A stretch of DNA of 64,000 bases from Burkholderia sp. 8Y. GTDB lineage: Bacteria; Pseudomonadota; Gammaproteobacteria; Burkholderiales; Burkholderiaceae. The stretch is taken from the NCBI RefSeq assembly GCF_902506145.1, contig NZ_LR733519.1, positions 1,356,158 to 1,420,157 on the forward strand, written 5' to 3'. Positions 48,982 through 58,507 of this stretch are shown in pieces (the first letter of the stretch is position 1; the number at the start of each line of letters is the position of its first letter). Under the pieces are notes generated by a model. It was not told where the DNA came from. It did no database searches and was given only the letters and a program-made list of their open reading frames with translations. The position numbers and the translations under genes were made by a program.

Positions 48982-50613
48982 ATGCCTCTGAAGTATCCGC
49001 ACATCGCGGCGAACACATTGAATCCGACGCGCGGATCGCGCGGCATGGCGGTCGCACCGCACGCGCTCGCATCGCAAGGCGCGCTGGCCGTATTGCGCGA
49101 AGGCGGCAACGCGGTTGAGGCGATGATCGCAGCGGCCGCGACCATTGCGGTGGTTTATCCGCACATGAACAGCATCGGTGGAGACGGCTTCTGGCTGATT
49201 TCGCGCCCCGGTCACGCGCCCCTAGGCATCGAGGCGTGCGGAGCAGCGGCGATGCGCGCCGACATCGATACGTATCGCGGACTTGGCCTGAGCGCGATTC
49301 CCGCACGCGGCCCGCTTGCGGCCAACACAGTCGCTGGCACAGTGTCCGGCTGGGACTTCGCGCATCGCTTCTCGCAAGACGCGCTCGGCGGACGCCTGCC
49401 TGTCGCGCGCCTGCTCGAGGACGCAATTCATTACGCGAAGCACGGCATTCCCGTGACGCGCAGTCAGGCCGGCTGCATCGCGGTCAAGCGCGACGAACTG
49501 GAGCGCGTGCCCGGCTTCGCGCAGACCTTTGTTCCCGATTCACGCGCGCCGCGCACGAGCGAACGCTTCGTCAACGCCCGTCTTGCCGCGACGCTGCAAC
49601 GCCTCGCCGATGCGGGCCTTGACGATTTCTATCGCGGCTCTCTCGCGCGCAGCATCGCACGCGATCTGTCGTCGCTCGAAACGCTCATCACGCTGGACGA
49701 TCTGGAACGCCACCGCGCCCGCGAGCGCACGCCACTTGCGCTGACGCACTCGCTCGGCACCGTCTACAACATGCCGCCGCCGACGCAGGGGCTCGTGTCC
49801 CTGCTCATCCTCGGCGTGCTGGACCGCGTGCTCACCGATGACATTGACCCGCTCGGGCCCGAGTTCGTGCATGCGTGCGTCGAGGCGACAAAGCTCGCCT
49901 TCGAAGTGCGCGACGAACACGTGACGGACCCGGACCACATGCGCATCGACGCGATGACGCTGCTCGATCCCGCCGCGCTCGACGCGATGGCGAGCCGGCT
50001 CTCCATGTCGCGCGCCGCACCGTGGGGACGCGGACGCGGCCCCGGCGACACCGTCTGGATGGGCGTCATCGACGGCGATGGCGTGGCCGTCAGCTTCATT
50101 CAGAGCATCTACCACGAGTTCGGCAGCGGCATCGTGCTGCCGGAGTCGGGCATCAACTGGCAGAACCGCGGGTGCAGCTTCTCGCTCGATCCGTCGTCGG
50201 TTAATCCGCTGATGCCGGGCCGCCGTCCGTTTCACACGCTCAATCCCGCACTGGCTCGTTTCGCCGATGGCCGCACGATGGTCTACGGCAACATGGGCGG
50301 CGACGGCCAGCCGCAGTCGCAGAGCGCGGTGTTCTCGCGTATTGCGCGATTCGGATGGAATCCGCAGGCCGCGATCGATGCGCCGCGTTGGCTGCTCGGC
50401 CGCACGTGGGGACAGTCTACCGATTCGCTCAAGCTCGAAGCACGCTTCTCGGCCCACACCGTCGACGCCTTGCGCGCGCTCGGCCACGAGGTGGACGTCC
50501 TCACGTCCTATGACGAAGCGATGGGCCATGCAGGGGCAATAGTTCGTCATCCTGACGGCCTGTTCGAAGCGGGATACGATCCGCGCAGCGACGGCGCTGC
50601 CGCAGGCTGGTAG
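48982..50613 (+). CDS. Gamma-glutamyltransferase-family Ntn hydrolase (possible oxamate amidohydrolase, HpxW-like)
   Basis: Protein of 543 residues with AGGAAACGTCA directly upstream; no signal peptide, unlike secreted GGTs. GGNAVEAMIAAAATIAVV near residues 40-55 and GGDGFW are family hallmarks. Autoprocessing should occur before Thr357 in GPGDTVWMGV, freeing the nucleophile. GNMGGDGQPQ near 435-445 is the oxyanion region. In Klebsiella a GGT homologue, HpxW, hydrolyses oxamate in purine catabolism. The cytoplasmic location here and nearby HpxZ-like, amidase and oxalate/formate-type transporter genes suggest a similar small amide substrate rather than glutathione. Confidence 0.8.
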   Translation: MPLKYPHIAANTLNPTRGSRGMAVAPHALASQGALAVLREGGNAVEAMIAAAATIAVVYPHMNSIGGDGFWLISRPGHAPLGIEACGAAAMRADIDTYRGLGLSAIPARGPLAANTVAGTVSGWDFAHRFSQDALGGRLPVARLLEDAIHYAKHGIPVTRSQAGCIAVKRDELERVPGFAQTFVPDSRAPRTSERFVNARLAATLQRLADAGLDDFYRGSLARSIARDLSSLETLITLDDLERHRARERTPLALTHSLGTVYNMPPPTQGLVSLLILGVLDRVLTDDIDPLGPEFVHACVEATKLAFEVRDEHVTDPDHMRIDAMTLLDPAALDAMASRLSMSRAAPWGRGRGPGDTVWMGVIDGDGVAVSFIQSIYHEFGSGIVLPESGINWQNRGCSFSLDPSSVNPLMPGRRPFHTLNPALARFADGRTMVYGNMGGDGQPQSQSAVFSRIARFGWNPQAAIDAPRWLLGRTWGQSTDSLKLEARFSAHTVDALRALGHEVDVLTSYDEAMGHAGAIVRHPDGLFEAGYDPRSDGAAAGW

Positions 50614-50648
50614 CGCGACAGGCCGCATTACGTCACCGATTCATCTCC

Positions 50649-50673
50649 CCGGTCCCGCGTTTCGCCGGACCGG
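50649..50673 (+). terminator. Hairpin between Ntn-hydrolase and MFS genes
   Basis: CCGGTCC (50649-50655) pairs with GGACCGG (50667-50673), a 7-base-pair stem with an 11-base loop, 36 bases after the hydrolase stop. No strong U-tract follows, so it may be an attenuating or processing hairpin. Confidence 0.35.
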
Positions 50674-50720
50674 AGGGCACCTTTCATTCTTTCGATTCGC
50701 AATTCAACCGGGGAACGCAC

Positions 50721-52007
50721 ATGAACACACGCATTCATACCCTGCACGACGATGCCGCCACGAGCGCGCCCGCCGTCGCAGCCTATCACCGCTGGCTTCA
50801 GTTGAGCTTGGGCCTGCTCTGCATGATGGCGATCTCCAGCCCGCAATACGTGTGGACGCTATTGACCAAGCCGCTGTCGGCGAAGCTCGGCGTGCCGCTG
50901 CCGGAACTGCAGGTGACGTTCTCGCTGCTCATCATCCTGCAGACGTTCTTCTCGCCCTTTCAGGGCAAGCTGATCGATCGCTTCGGCCCGCGTCTCTTGA
51001 TCTCGCTCGGCACGGTGATGTCGGGTCTGAGCTGGGTGCTGGCGTCGATGGCCACGAGCACATCCATGCTGTATCTCACGTACGGGCTCGTGGGCGGGCT
51101 GGGCACGGGCATCGTGTATGTGGGCGTGGTCGGGCTCATGGTGCGCTGGTTTCCGGATCGGCGCGGCTTCGCGGCCGGCACGGTGGCGGCGGGCTACGGC
51201 ATGGGCGCGATCGTCACCACGTTTCCGGTGTCGGCTTCGCTTGCGACGCGCGGCCTCGACGCCACGCTTTGGATTTACGGCATCGCATTCGCGGTCGTGG
51301 GCTTTGTCGCATCGCAGGGCCTGCGCGTGCCGCGCGATACCGCGCTCACGAATACCTCGGCGCTCGCGGCATCGAACGTGCCGAACCTTCGTCCCTTGCA
51401 GATTATGAAGTCGCCCGTGTTCTGGCTCATGTTCGCGATGATGACGATGATGTCCACCTCCGGCCTCATGGTCACGTCGCAGATGGCGACCTTCGCGGCG
51501 GACTTCGGCGTGACGAAAGTCATCGTGTTAGGCATGGCCGCGCTGCCGCTCGCGCTGACCATCGACCGTTTCACGAATGGCCTCACGCGTCCGCTGTTCG
51601 GCTGGGTATCGGACCGCTTCGGCCGCGAAAACACGATGTGCTTTGCGTTCGCGCTGGAAGGCATCGCGATGGCGCTGTGGCTGCTCACGCGCGACAACGC
51701 CCTGCTGTTCGTGCTGCTGTCGGGTGTGGTGTTCTTCGGCTGGGGCGAGATCTTCTCGCTTTTCCCGTCCACCTTGACCGACACGTTCGGCACGCGCCAT
51801 GCCACCGAGAACTACGGGTGGCTGTACATCTCGCAGGGCATCGGCTCGATTTTCGGCGGCCCGCTCGCGGCGCTTTTGCATCAACGCGCGGGAAGCTGGG
51901 TGCCGGTCTTCAGCGTGGCGATCACGCTCGACATCGTGACGGCCGTGCTCGCGCTCTTCGTGCTCAAGCCGATGCGCGCCCGCTTCTTGAAGAAAGCAGT
52001 GGCATGA
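50721..52007 (+). CDS. MFS transporter, oxalate/formate antiporter (OFA) family
   Basis: Protein of 428 residues with twelve membrane helices. SPQYVWTLLTKPLSAKLG in helix 1 and FSPFQGKLIDRFGPR in the loop after helix 2 are typical of OxlT-like OFA carriers. RPLFGWVSDRFGRE appears at the second-half equivalent. Family members exchange or take up small carboxylates such as oxalate, formate or oxamate-like ions. It lies 107 bases behind the Ntn-hydrolase gene and probably supplies its substrate or removes its product. Confidence 0.88.
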   Translation: MNTRIHTLHDDAATSAPAVAAYHRWLQLSLGLLCMMAISSPQYVWTLLTKPLSAKLGVPLPELQVTFSLLIILQTFFSPFQGKLIDRFGPRLLISLGTVMSGLSWVLASMATSTSMLYLTYGLVGGLGTGIVYVGVVGLMVRWFPDRRGFAAGTVAAGYGMGAIVTTFPVSASLATRGLDATLWIYGIAFAVVGFVASQGLRVPRDTALTNTSALAASNVPNLRPLQIMKSPVFWLMFAMMTMMSTSGLMVTSQMATFAADFGVTKVIVLGMAALPLALTIDRFTNGLTRPLFGWVSDRFGRENTMCFAFALEGIAMALWLLTRDNALLFVLLSGVVFFGWGEIFSLFPSTLTDTFGTRHATENYGWLYISQGIGSIFGGPLAALLHQRAGSWVPVFSVAITLDIVTAVLALFVLKPMRARFLKKAVA

Positions 52008-52255
52008 GGGCATGTCGGTCGCGCCGCGCCTTCGCTTGCGGCGAGGCTCATTGACTGCCGCGTAGATCGCCGCTTGCGAACACGACAAGCGTGGCAGCAG
52101 TTACGACGAAACTGCCCTGCACATGAGATCGCGCGCGCTTTCACGCAGACGCGCGTTTGAACGCCGAAAACACCCGTTGTGCCCATCGACTCGCCGCGTG
52201 GGAATCCCATGTCGAGAACTCTTTTTTGGGGAGGACACCTTGCTGTTTTTGATTG

Positions 52256-52266
52256 TGCATTATGCA
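52256..52266 (+). promoter_or_regulatory. Palindrome TGCATTATGCA before the third ABC operon
   Basis: A perfect 11-base palindrome 44 bases upstream of the ATPase start, in an otherwise gene-free gap (52008-52309). Size and AT-rich centre suit a GntR-type operator. Inference only. Confidence 0.35.
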
Positions 52267-52309
52267 TTTCAGTAACCACTCACTTGTACGAGACCTTGCG
52301 AGGAACGAC

Positions 52310-53173
52310 ATGAAGGGATCGAACGCAACGGCAGTCGACACGCTCGCGGAACCGCTGACCGTGCGGCAGCTCATTCACGGGTTTCAATCGCCCGATGGCT
52401 CGACCGTCACCATCTTCGACCGGCTCGACTTCTCCGTGCGACCGGGCGAGATCGTGTCGATCGTCGGACGAAGCGGCGCGGGCAAGAGCACGCTCTTCAA
52501 CCTCATCTCGGGCCTGCTCACACCGCAGTCAGGTGAGGTAACGGTCGGCAGACGCGCTGACGGCGAGGCGGGCCGCATCGCATACATGCTGCAAAAGGAT
52601 CTCATGATGCCGTGGCGCACGGTGCTGCAAAACGCGCTGCTCGGCATCGAGCTATATCGCAAGGTCCGGCCGAATGACGTGGCTCGTGCGCGGCAGATGC
52701 TTGCGCGTTACGGGCTCGGCGCCGTCGCCGAGGGCTATCCGCATTCGCTCTCGGGCGGCATGAGACAGCGCGTTGCGCTCACGCGCACACTGCTCGTCGA
52801 TCCGACGCTCGTGCTGCTCGATGAACCTTTCTCCGCGCTCGACTACGAGACGCGGCTCGCGCTCGAAGACGACATCATCTCGCTGCGTGCGCAAAGCGGC
52901 ACGAGTGTCGTGCTGGTCACGCACGACATCGAAGAGGCCATTGCGATGAGCGATCGCGTGATTCTGCTTGGCGGACGGCCTGCGCGCATCGAAGACCAGA
53001 TCCTCATCGAACTGACGACGCACGGGCCGCGCAACGCCGTGTCCGCGCGCGAAGCGCCCGAATTCCGCGGCTACCACGCGCGCATCTGGAACGGCCTGCG
53101 CGGGAACGTCACCTCGCGCGACGCCGGTGAAGTCGCTCAATCGACTACTCTCGCAGGAGCCGTCCATGACTGA
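52310..53173 (+). CDS. ABC transporter ATP-binding protein (NitT/TauT type)
   Basis: Protein of 287 residues started at 52310 with GAGGAACGAC upstream; an earlier in-frame ATG at 52253 lacks a binding site. Walker A GRSGAGKST at 53-61, signature LSGGMRQR, Walker B VLLDEPFSALD and VTHDIEEA follow. It opens a tight operon with permease, binding protein, amidase and GntR genes, overlapping the permease start by 8 bases. Confidence 0.92.
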   Translation: MKGSNATAVDTLAEPLTVRQLIHGFQSPDGSTVTIFDRLDFSVRPGEIVSIVGRSGAGKSTLFNLISGLLTPQSGEVTVGRRADGEAGRIAYMLQKDLMMPWRTVLQNALLGIELYRKVRPNDVARARQMLARYGLGAVAEGYPHSLSGGMRQRVALTRTLLVDPTLVLLDEPFSALDYETRLALEDDIISLRAQSGTSVVLVTHDIEEAIAMSDRVILLGGRPARIEDQILIELTTHGPRNAVSAREAPEFRGYHARIWNGLRGNVTSRDAGEVAQSTTLAGAVHD

Positions 53174-53978
53174 AGCCGTTCTCTCCACGCATGTCGCGCA
53201 GAAGAAAGCCGTACGCCGCGCGTCCCGCAAGCTCGGCACGACAGGCGCGGTCGTCGGCATTGTCGTTGCGCTGGTCGTCCTATGGCAGCTTGCTGTCAGC
53301 GCGGGCTGGATCAACGGCAAGCTGCTCGGCTCGCCGTCCGGCATCTACGAGGCCGCCGTCATCGGGCTGACGCAGGGCACGCTCGTGTCCGACACGTGGG
53401 TCACGCTCTATGAAACGCTGGCGGGTCTTGCCATCGGCAGCGGCCTTGGAATCGGTCTCGGCCTGCTACTGTGGTTCCTGCCCACGGTGTCGGGCGTCGC
53501 CGAAGGTTTGTCAGTCATCCTGAACAGTATCCCGAAGATTGCGCTCGGCCCGCTCATCGTGATCTGGTTCGGCTCCGACGCCACGTCGAAGATATGGCTC
53601 GCCGGCATCTCCACATTCGCCGTCGCGATGATCTCGTCCTGCGCCGCCGCGCGCGAAGTCGACAAGGACTTGCTGAATCTCTTTCATTCGTTTAAGGCCA
53701 AGCCGTCGATGATCTTCGCCAAGCTCATCGTCCCTAGCGCGCTGCCGTGGATTTTTTCGACGCTGCGCGTGAATATCGGCTTCGCGTTGATTGGCGCGGT
53801 CGTCGGCGAATACATCGCGTCGCAATCAGGGCTCGGTCACGCGGTGTTCGTCGCCGGCTCCCTTTTCGATCTCAACACCGTCTGGCTCGGCATCATCGTG
53901 CTGACCTTGATGGCCTCGGTTCTCAGCTGGATCGTTCAACTCGCGGAAGCGAAGATCATTTCCTGGAAGAAAAAATGA
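53166..53978 (+). CDS. ABC transporter permease (NitT/TauT type)
   Basis: Protein of 270 residues starting MTEAVLSTHVAQKKAVR at 53166; the first membrane helix is about 27-47. The EAA loop (FHSFKAKPSMIFAKLIVPSA) is near residues 176-195. Overlaps the ATPase gene by 8 bases and the binding-protein gene by 4 (ATGA). Forms the channel of the importer. Confidence 0.9.
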   Translation: MTEAVLSTHVAQKKAVRRASRKLGTTGAVVGIVVALVVLWQLAVSAGWINGKLLGSPSGIYEAAVIGLTQGTLVSDTWVTLYETLAGLAIGSGLGIGLGLLLWFLPTVSGVAEGLSVILNSIPKIALGPLIVIWFGSDATSKIWLAGISTFAVAMISSCAAAREVDKDLLNLFHSFKAKPSMIFAKLIVPSALPWIFSTLRVNIGFALIGAVVGEYIASQSGLGHAVFVAGSLFDLNTVWLGIIVLTLMASVLSWIVQLAEAKIISWKKK

Positions 53979-54952
53979 AGAAGACACACGCTCTGCTCAA
54001 CAGTATCGCGGCTGCCTGTCTCGTTGCATCGGGAATCGGCGCGACGAGTGTCCGGGCCGCCGAGCCGGTCGTCATCTATCAGGCGTTTCAGTCCATACAG
54101 TATCTGCCGCTCTATGTCGCCATCGACAAGGGTATCTTCGAGAAGAATGGTTTGGCCGTGCAGAAAGTGACCGCCGGCAGCGGCGCGGCCGGCGTCGCGG
54201 CGGTCATCGGCGGTCATGCGGACTTTTCGCTTCAAGACCCCATGACCGCGATGCTCGCGAACCTCAAGGGCGCATCGCTTGTGAACGTGGCGAACGTCGT
54301 CGCGGGCGTGCCCGTCTGGGTGATCGCGCCGAAGGATTCGAAGGTGAAGGACGTCGGCGACCTGGCGGGCAAGAGCGTGGCCACCGCATTGCCGCCATCG
54401 ACCAGCACGTACCTGTTGCAGCGCCTCATCAGCGAACAAAAGCTCACGGACGTGAAGATGAACACCGTGCAAATCGGCACCGAACTCGCGCCCGTGACCG
54501 CGGGCCGCTCGGAAGCCGCCGCGCTCTACATGCCGCAAGCGGAGACCGGGCTCGCGCAAGGTTATCGCATCGTCTACGCGTTTCCGAAGGCGTATCCGGG
54601 CGGCTATGCCTTCTCGACCATCGACACGCTCGCTTCCACCGTGAAGGGCAAGCCGAAGATGGTGGCCGCGTTCGTGAAGTCGATCGGTGAGGCCGAAGCC
54701 TTGATTCAGCAATCGCACGATACCGCGAAGAGCGTCGCGCGCGCGGAGTTCCCTTCGCTCGATCCCAAGATCGTCGATTCGGCGGTGCAGCGCCTCATCG
54801 ATCAGAAAATCTATGCGGCCACGCCCGATATTTCCGAGCAGGCTTTCCGCAATGCGCTCGACCTTCAGGAGTCGATCGGCAACATCAAGCCGGGTGCGAT
54901 CACCTATGCCAATGGCGTCGACAACACGTTCGCCGCAGCCGTGAGCAAGTGA
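53975..54952 (+). CDS. ABC transporter substrate-binding protein (NMT1-like)
   Basis: Protein of 325 residues with a signal peptide ending near SVRA (residue 28). The mature protein opens VVIYQAFQSIQYLPLYVAID and has GGHADFSLQDP near residue 80, the NMT1/TauA-like pattern. It is followed directly by an amidase, which suggests the imported ligand carries an amide. Ligand unknown. Confidence 0.9.
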   Translation: MKKTHALLNSIAAACLVASGIGATSVRAAEPVVIYQAFQSIQYLPLYVAIDKGIFEKNGLAVQKVTAGSGAAGVAAVIGGHADFSLQDPMTAMLANLKGASLVNVANVVAGVPVWVIAPKDSKVKDVGDLAGKSVATALPPSTSTYLLQRLISEQKLTDVKMNTVQIGTELAPVTAGRSEAAALYMPQAETGLAQGYRIVYAFPKAYPGGYAFSTIDTLASTVKGKPKMVAAFVKSIGEAEALIQQSHDTAKSVARAEFPSLDPKIVDSAVQRLIDQKIYAATPDISEQAFRNALDLQESIGNIKPGAITYANGVDNTFAAAVSK

Positions 54953-54954
54953 CG

Positions 54955-56265
54955 ATGACTAAGCCCGCTCGCTCTCTCCTCGCGACGCTGCTCGCGAATC
55001 GTCACGACGAAGCTGCCGCGCGTGCGACGCTTCTCGCCGCGCAGACGCGCGCCGATGCGTTGGAGCCGTGGCTTCGCGCCTTCATGCATCGGCCGGATAC
55101 GTACGACGTGGGCAGCGCGGTAACGCATCCGCTCGCCGGCGTGCCCATCGGCGTGAAAGATCTGGCCGATACGGCCGATATGCCCACGAGCTACGGCTCG
55201 CCGGTTTTCGACGGCCATCGGCCCGAGCGCGACGCGCGCATCGTATCGATGATCCGTGCGCTCGGTGGCACGATCTTCGGCAAGACCGCGACGACCGAGT
55301 TCGCGTGGCGCGGTCCGGCTGCGACCGTCAATCCCTGGAACCGCGCGCACACGCCGGGCGGCTCGTCGAGCGGATCGGCGGCGGCCGTCGCGGCAGGCAT
55401 CGTGCCGCTTGCCATCGGCACGCAGACGGTCGGTTCCATCATTCGGCCGGCGGCGTATTGCGGCGTCGTCGGCTACAAGCCGTCGTATCGCGCGGTGCCG
55501 GGCGAAGGCGTGCATCCGCTCGCTGCATCGCTTGATCACGTCGGGTTCTTCGCGCGATCCGTCGAAGACGTGGCCGTGGCGCATGCTCTGTTCGTCGAGC
55601 GCGCGCCGCATGCGGTGGAAAGCGAAGCGGCGTGGCGCGATCACTTTCCGCGCAATACATCCGCGCTCACGCTCGGCGTCGTTCGCACGCCGTTCTGGGA
55701 CGAACTCGTCGCGCCGCATCAACGCGACAACTTCGGTGCATCGTTGCAGGCGCTTGCCGAAGGCGGCGCGCGCATCGTCGAACTGGACTATGGCGCGGAC
55801 CTGCCGCGCATGCGCCAAGCGACGCTGACCATCCTCGCGGTCGAGGCGTATCGCGCCATCGGCGATGTGGCCGCACGCGAACCGGCTCTCATGAGCGAGC
55901 ATATGCGTCTGCTGTTGTCCGAAGGCGCTGCAATGCCGCTCGAACGGTATCAGCAAGCCTTGCTGCTGCAAGCGCAGGTGCGCTCGCAGTCCGCAGCACT
56001 GATGCAAAGCTGCGACGCGCTCATGACCCTGCCTGCCAGCGGTGAAGCGCCTCGCGGACATGCGGATACCGGCGACGCCCGCTTCTGTGCGCCGTGGAGC
56101 CTCATGGGTGCGCCCGCCGTCAACGTGCCTTCCGGCTGGAGCGAAGCCAATCTGCCGCTCGGCTTGCAGATCGTGGGGGCGTTCGGCGATGATGCGAAGC
56201 TGCTCAGCGTGGCCGCGCTCATCGAAAGCATGCTGAGGTTCGAACCGCACGCTATCGCTGCTTAA
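54955..56265 (+). CDS. Amidase-signature hydrolase
   Basis: Protein of 436 residues from the ATG at 54955; a GTG at 54949 overlapping the previous stop is an alternative. The Ser-cisSer-Lys triad is Lys68 (GVPIGVKDLADT), Ser138 (TPGGSSSGSAA) and Ser161 (TQTVGSIIRP). TQTVGS instead of the common D-T-G-G-S marks the AtzE/HpxY-like and related branches. It probably hydrolyses the amide brought in by the preceding ABC importer. A following GntR gene, 44 bases on, is probably part of the operon. Confidence 0.88.
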   Translation: MTKPARSLLATLLANRHDEAAARATLLAAQTRADALEPWLRAFMHRPDTYDVGSAVTHPLAGVPIGVKDLADTADMPTSYGSPVFDGHRPERDARIVSMIRALGGTIFGKTATTEFAWRGPAATVNPWNRAHTPGGSSSGSAAAVAAGIVPLAIGTQTVGSIIRPAAYCGVVGYKPSYRAVPGEGVHPLAASLDHVGFFARSVEDVAVAHALFVERAPHAVESEAAWRDHFPRNTSALTLGVVRTPFWDELVAPHQRDNFGASLQALAEGGARIVELDYGADLPRMRQATLTILAVEAYRAIGDVAAREPALMSEHMRLLLSEGAAMPLERYQQALLLQAQVRSQSAALMQSCDALMTLPASGEAPRGHADTGDARFCAPWSLMGAPAVNVPSGWSEANLPLGLQIVGAFGDDAKLLSVAALIESMLRFEPHAIAA

Positions 56266-56309
56266 TTGGCATGCGCTGCAGACAATAACAACCGCTCACG
56301 GAGACGAGC

Positions 56310-56975
56310 ATGAGCCAGCCCTTTCGCACGATCCAGCAATACGTGCTCGGCGCGTTGCGCGCCGAGATTCTCAACGGCGTCTATGCACCGAACACGCGGC
56401 TGCGGCAGGAAGAGATCGCCAAACGCCTGAGCGTGAGCACGACGCCGGTGCGCGAAGCGTTTCGCGACCTGCGCGCGGAAGGGCTTGTCTCGATCGATCC
56501 CAACAAGGGCGTCGTCACGCGCCCGCTCACGGCTGCGGACGTGAGCGAAATCTACGAGCTGCGCATGGTGCTCGAACCGATGCTGGCCGAGCGTGCCTGC
56601 GCGCATGCCACCGAGCGCGACCTCGCCGCTGCCGAAAACGTGCATGCACAGATGTGCGCGACATCGTCGACAGAGACGTGGGCCGTACTCAACGAAGGTT
56701 TTCACAAGCACTTGATGGCGCGCGCCGCCGGCACGCGTCTCTCTGAAATGGTCGAGGGACTGTCGCTCGTCGCGCGGCCGTACGTGTCGCTTTCCATGCA
56801 CGTCAAAAGCGATATGCTCGACAGCAACAACCGCGAGCATGCGGATCTCCTCGACGCCTTCCGCGCGCGCGATACACGCGCCGTGCATGAGCAGACCCGC
56901 GCGCATCTCGAGAACACGCGCGATGCGATCATCGCCTGCGTGAAGCAAGCCTTGCCTCCGCAAGCCGCAGCCTGA
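56310..56975 (+). CDS. GntR-family (FCD) transcriptional regulator
   Basis: Protein of 221 residues with GGAGACGAGC before the ATG. Helix-turn-helix EEIAKRLSVSTTPVREAF lies near 34-51. The FCD domain covers about 75-210 (LNEGFHKHLMARAAG, NREHADLLDAF). It sits between two amidase genes on the same strand and likely controls them in response to an amide or its acid product. Confidence 0.9.
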   Translation: MSQPFRTIQQYVLGALRAEILNGVYAPNTRLRQEEIAKRLSVSTTPVREAFRDLRAEGLVSIDPNKGVVTRPLTAADVSEIYELRMVLEPMLAERACAHATERDLAAAENVHAQMCATSSTETWAVLNEGFHKHLMARAAGTRLSEMVEGLSLVARPYVSLSMHVKSDMLDSNNREHADLLDAFRARDTRAVHEQTRAHLENTRDAIIACVKQALPPQAAA

Positions 56976-56997
56976 GCGGCCATCCGATTCAAACCCG

Positions 56998-58497
56998 ATG
57001 CCAATGACGCACGACTCTCTTGTCACCCTTTCCGCCGTCGATGCGCGCCGATTGATCGGCGATCGCAGTGTCTCGCCGGTCGAACTGCTCGACGCGTGCA
57101 TCGCGCGCATCGAGGCGATCAATCCTGCCGTCAACGCGATGGCGGCAACCTGTTTCGACCGTGCATACGACGAGGCACGACGCGCCGAAGCTGCAGTCAT
57201 GCATGGCGAGTCGCTCGGCTTGCTGCATGGCCTACCCATCGGCGTGAAAGATCTGGAAGAGACCGCCGGCGTGCTGACCACGTACGGCTCGACGCTCTTT
57301 CGCGCCAACATTCCCGACGAAGACAACGCCATGGTCGCGCGCATTCGGGCGGCAGGCGCCATCGTAACCGCCAAGACGAACACGCCCGACATGGGCGCGG
57401 GCGCCAACACGCGCAACGACGTCTGGGGCGCGACGGGCAATCCCTTCGCGCCGCTGCTCAACGCTGGCGGATCGTCGGGCGGATCAGCGGCGGCGCTCGC
57501 CACCGGCATGCTGCCGCTGTGCACCGGCTCGGACACAGGCGGATCGCTGCGCATTCCCGCCGCGCTGTGCGGGGTCGTGGGACTGCGTCCATCGCCGGGA
57601 CTCGTGCCGAGCGAGCGGCGCGAACTCGGGTGGGCGCCTCTCACCGTGAGTGGCCCGATGGCGCGTAACGTCGCCGATGTACGCTTGCTGCTCGCCGCAC
57701 AGGCCGGCTTCGATGCACGCGATCCACTTACTCACGATACCGGCTACACCGCGCTCGCGCATCGCCGTCCGGTCGACGCCGCGAAGCTTCGCATCGGTTA
57801 TACCGATGATTTCGGCGCCTGCGCGCTCGACGACGCCTCGCGCGCGACGTTCCACGCGAAGATCGACCGGATCGCGCGGCACGTGGGTGTCTGCCAGCCG
57901 GTGAGCATCGACATGAGCGGCATCGACCGTTGCTTCGACGTGCTACGAGCGCAGAACTTCGTCGCGCAGTTCGCGGATACCTACCAACGCGATCCCTCTT
58001 CGCTGGATCCGAACACCCGCGCGAACTACGAGATGGGCGCCTCGATGACGCTCGGCGACGCGGTCTGGGCGCACACGATGCAGACCACGCTATACCGGCG
58101 CTTCCAGGCGCTCATGCAGCACTACGACGTGATCCTGTCGCCGACGGTTTCCGTGACGCCCTTTCCGTGGTCCCAATGGCATCTCGAAGCGATCAACGGC
58201 AAGCCGCTGGATACGTACTATCGCTGGCTGGGCCTGACGTACCTCGTTTCGCTGATGACCAATCCGGCGCTGTCGCTGCCCTGCGGCGTGGATCATGCGG
58301 GCATGCCGTTTGGCGTGCAGTTGATCGGTCCGGTGCGCCGCGACGGTCGACTGCTCGACGTTTCGGAGGCGCTCGAAGCGGCATTTGCCTCCGATGACGC
58401 GCTGCGCCGCCCTGCGCCCGACCTCGAGGCACTGTCCAAGCCGGTGCCGGAACTGCGATCTATCGTGTCGTCGCCGCTGCTGTCATCGGATCGTTAA
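56998..58497 (+). CDS. Amidase-signature hydrolase
   Basis: Protein of 499 residues; ATG at 57004 (MTHDS) is an alternative start. Triad: Lys84 (GLPIGVKDLEET), Ser160 (NAGGSSGGSAA) and Ser183 (DTGGSLRIP). It is longer and different from the amidase at 54955, with an ordinary DTGGS motif. Members range from aryl-acid amidases to carbamoyl-substrate hydrolases; the substrate is not evident. It converges on the GntR gene at 58508 with 10 bases between stops. Confidence 0.87.
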   Translation: MPMTHDSLVTLSAVDARRLIGDRSVSPVELLDACIARIEAINPAVNAMAATCFDRAYDEARRAEAAVMHGESLGLLHGLPIGVKDLEETAGVLTTYGSTLFRANIPDEDNAMVARIRAAGAIVTAKTNTPDMGAGANTRNDVWGATGNPFAPLLNAGGSSGGSAAALATGMLPLCTGSDTGGSLRIPAALCGVVGLRPSPGLVPSERRELGWAPLTVSGPMARNVADVRLLLAAQAGFDARDPLTHDTGYTALAHRRPVDAAKLRIGYTDDFGACALDDASRATFHAKIDRIARHVGVCQPVSIDMSGIDRCFDVLRAQNFVAQFADTYQRDPSSLDPNTRANYEMGASMTLGDAVWAHTMQTTLYRRFQALMQHYDVILSPTVSVTPFPWSQWHLEAINGKPLDTYYRWLGLTYLVSLMTNPALSLPCGVDHAGMPFGVQLIGPVRRDGRLLDVSEALEAAFASDDALRRPAPDLEALSKPVPELRSIVSSPLLSSDR

Positions 58498-58507
58498 CGC
58501 GCGACCC

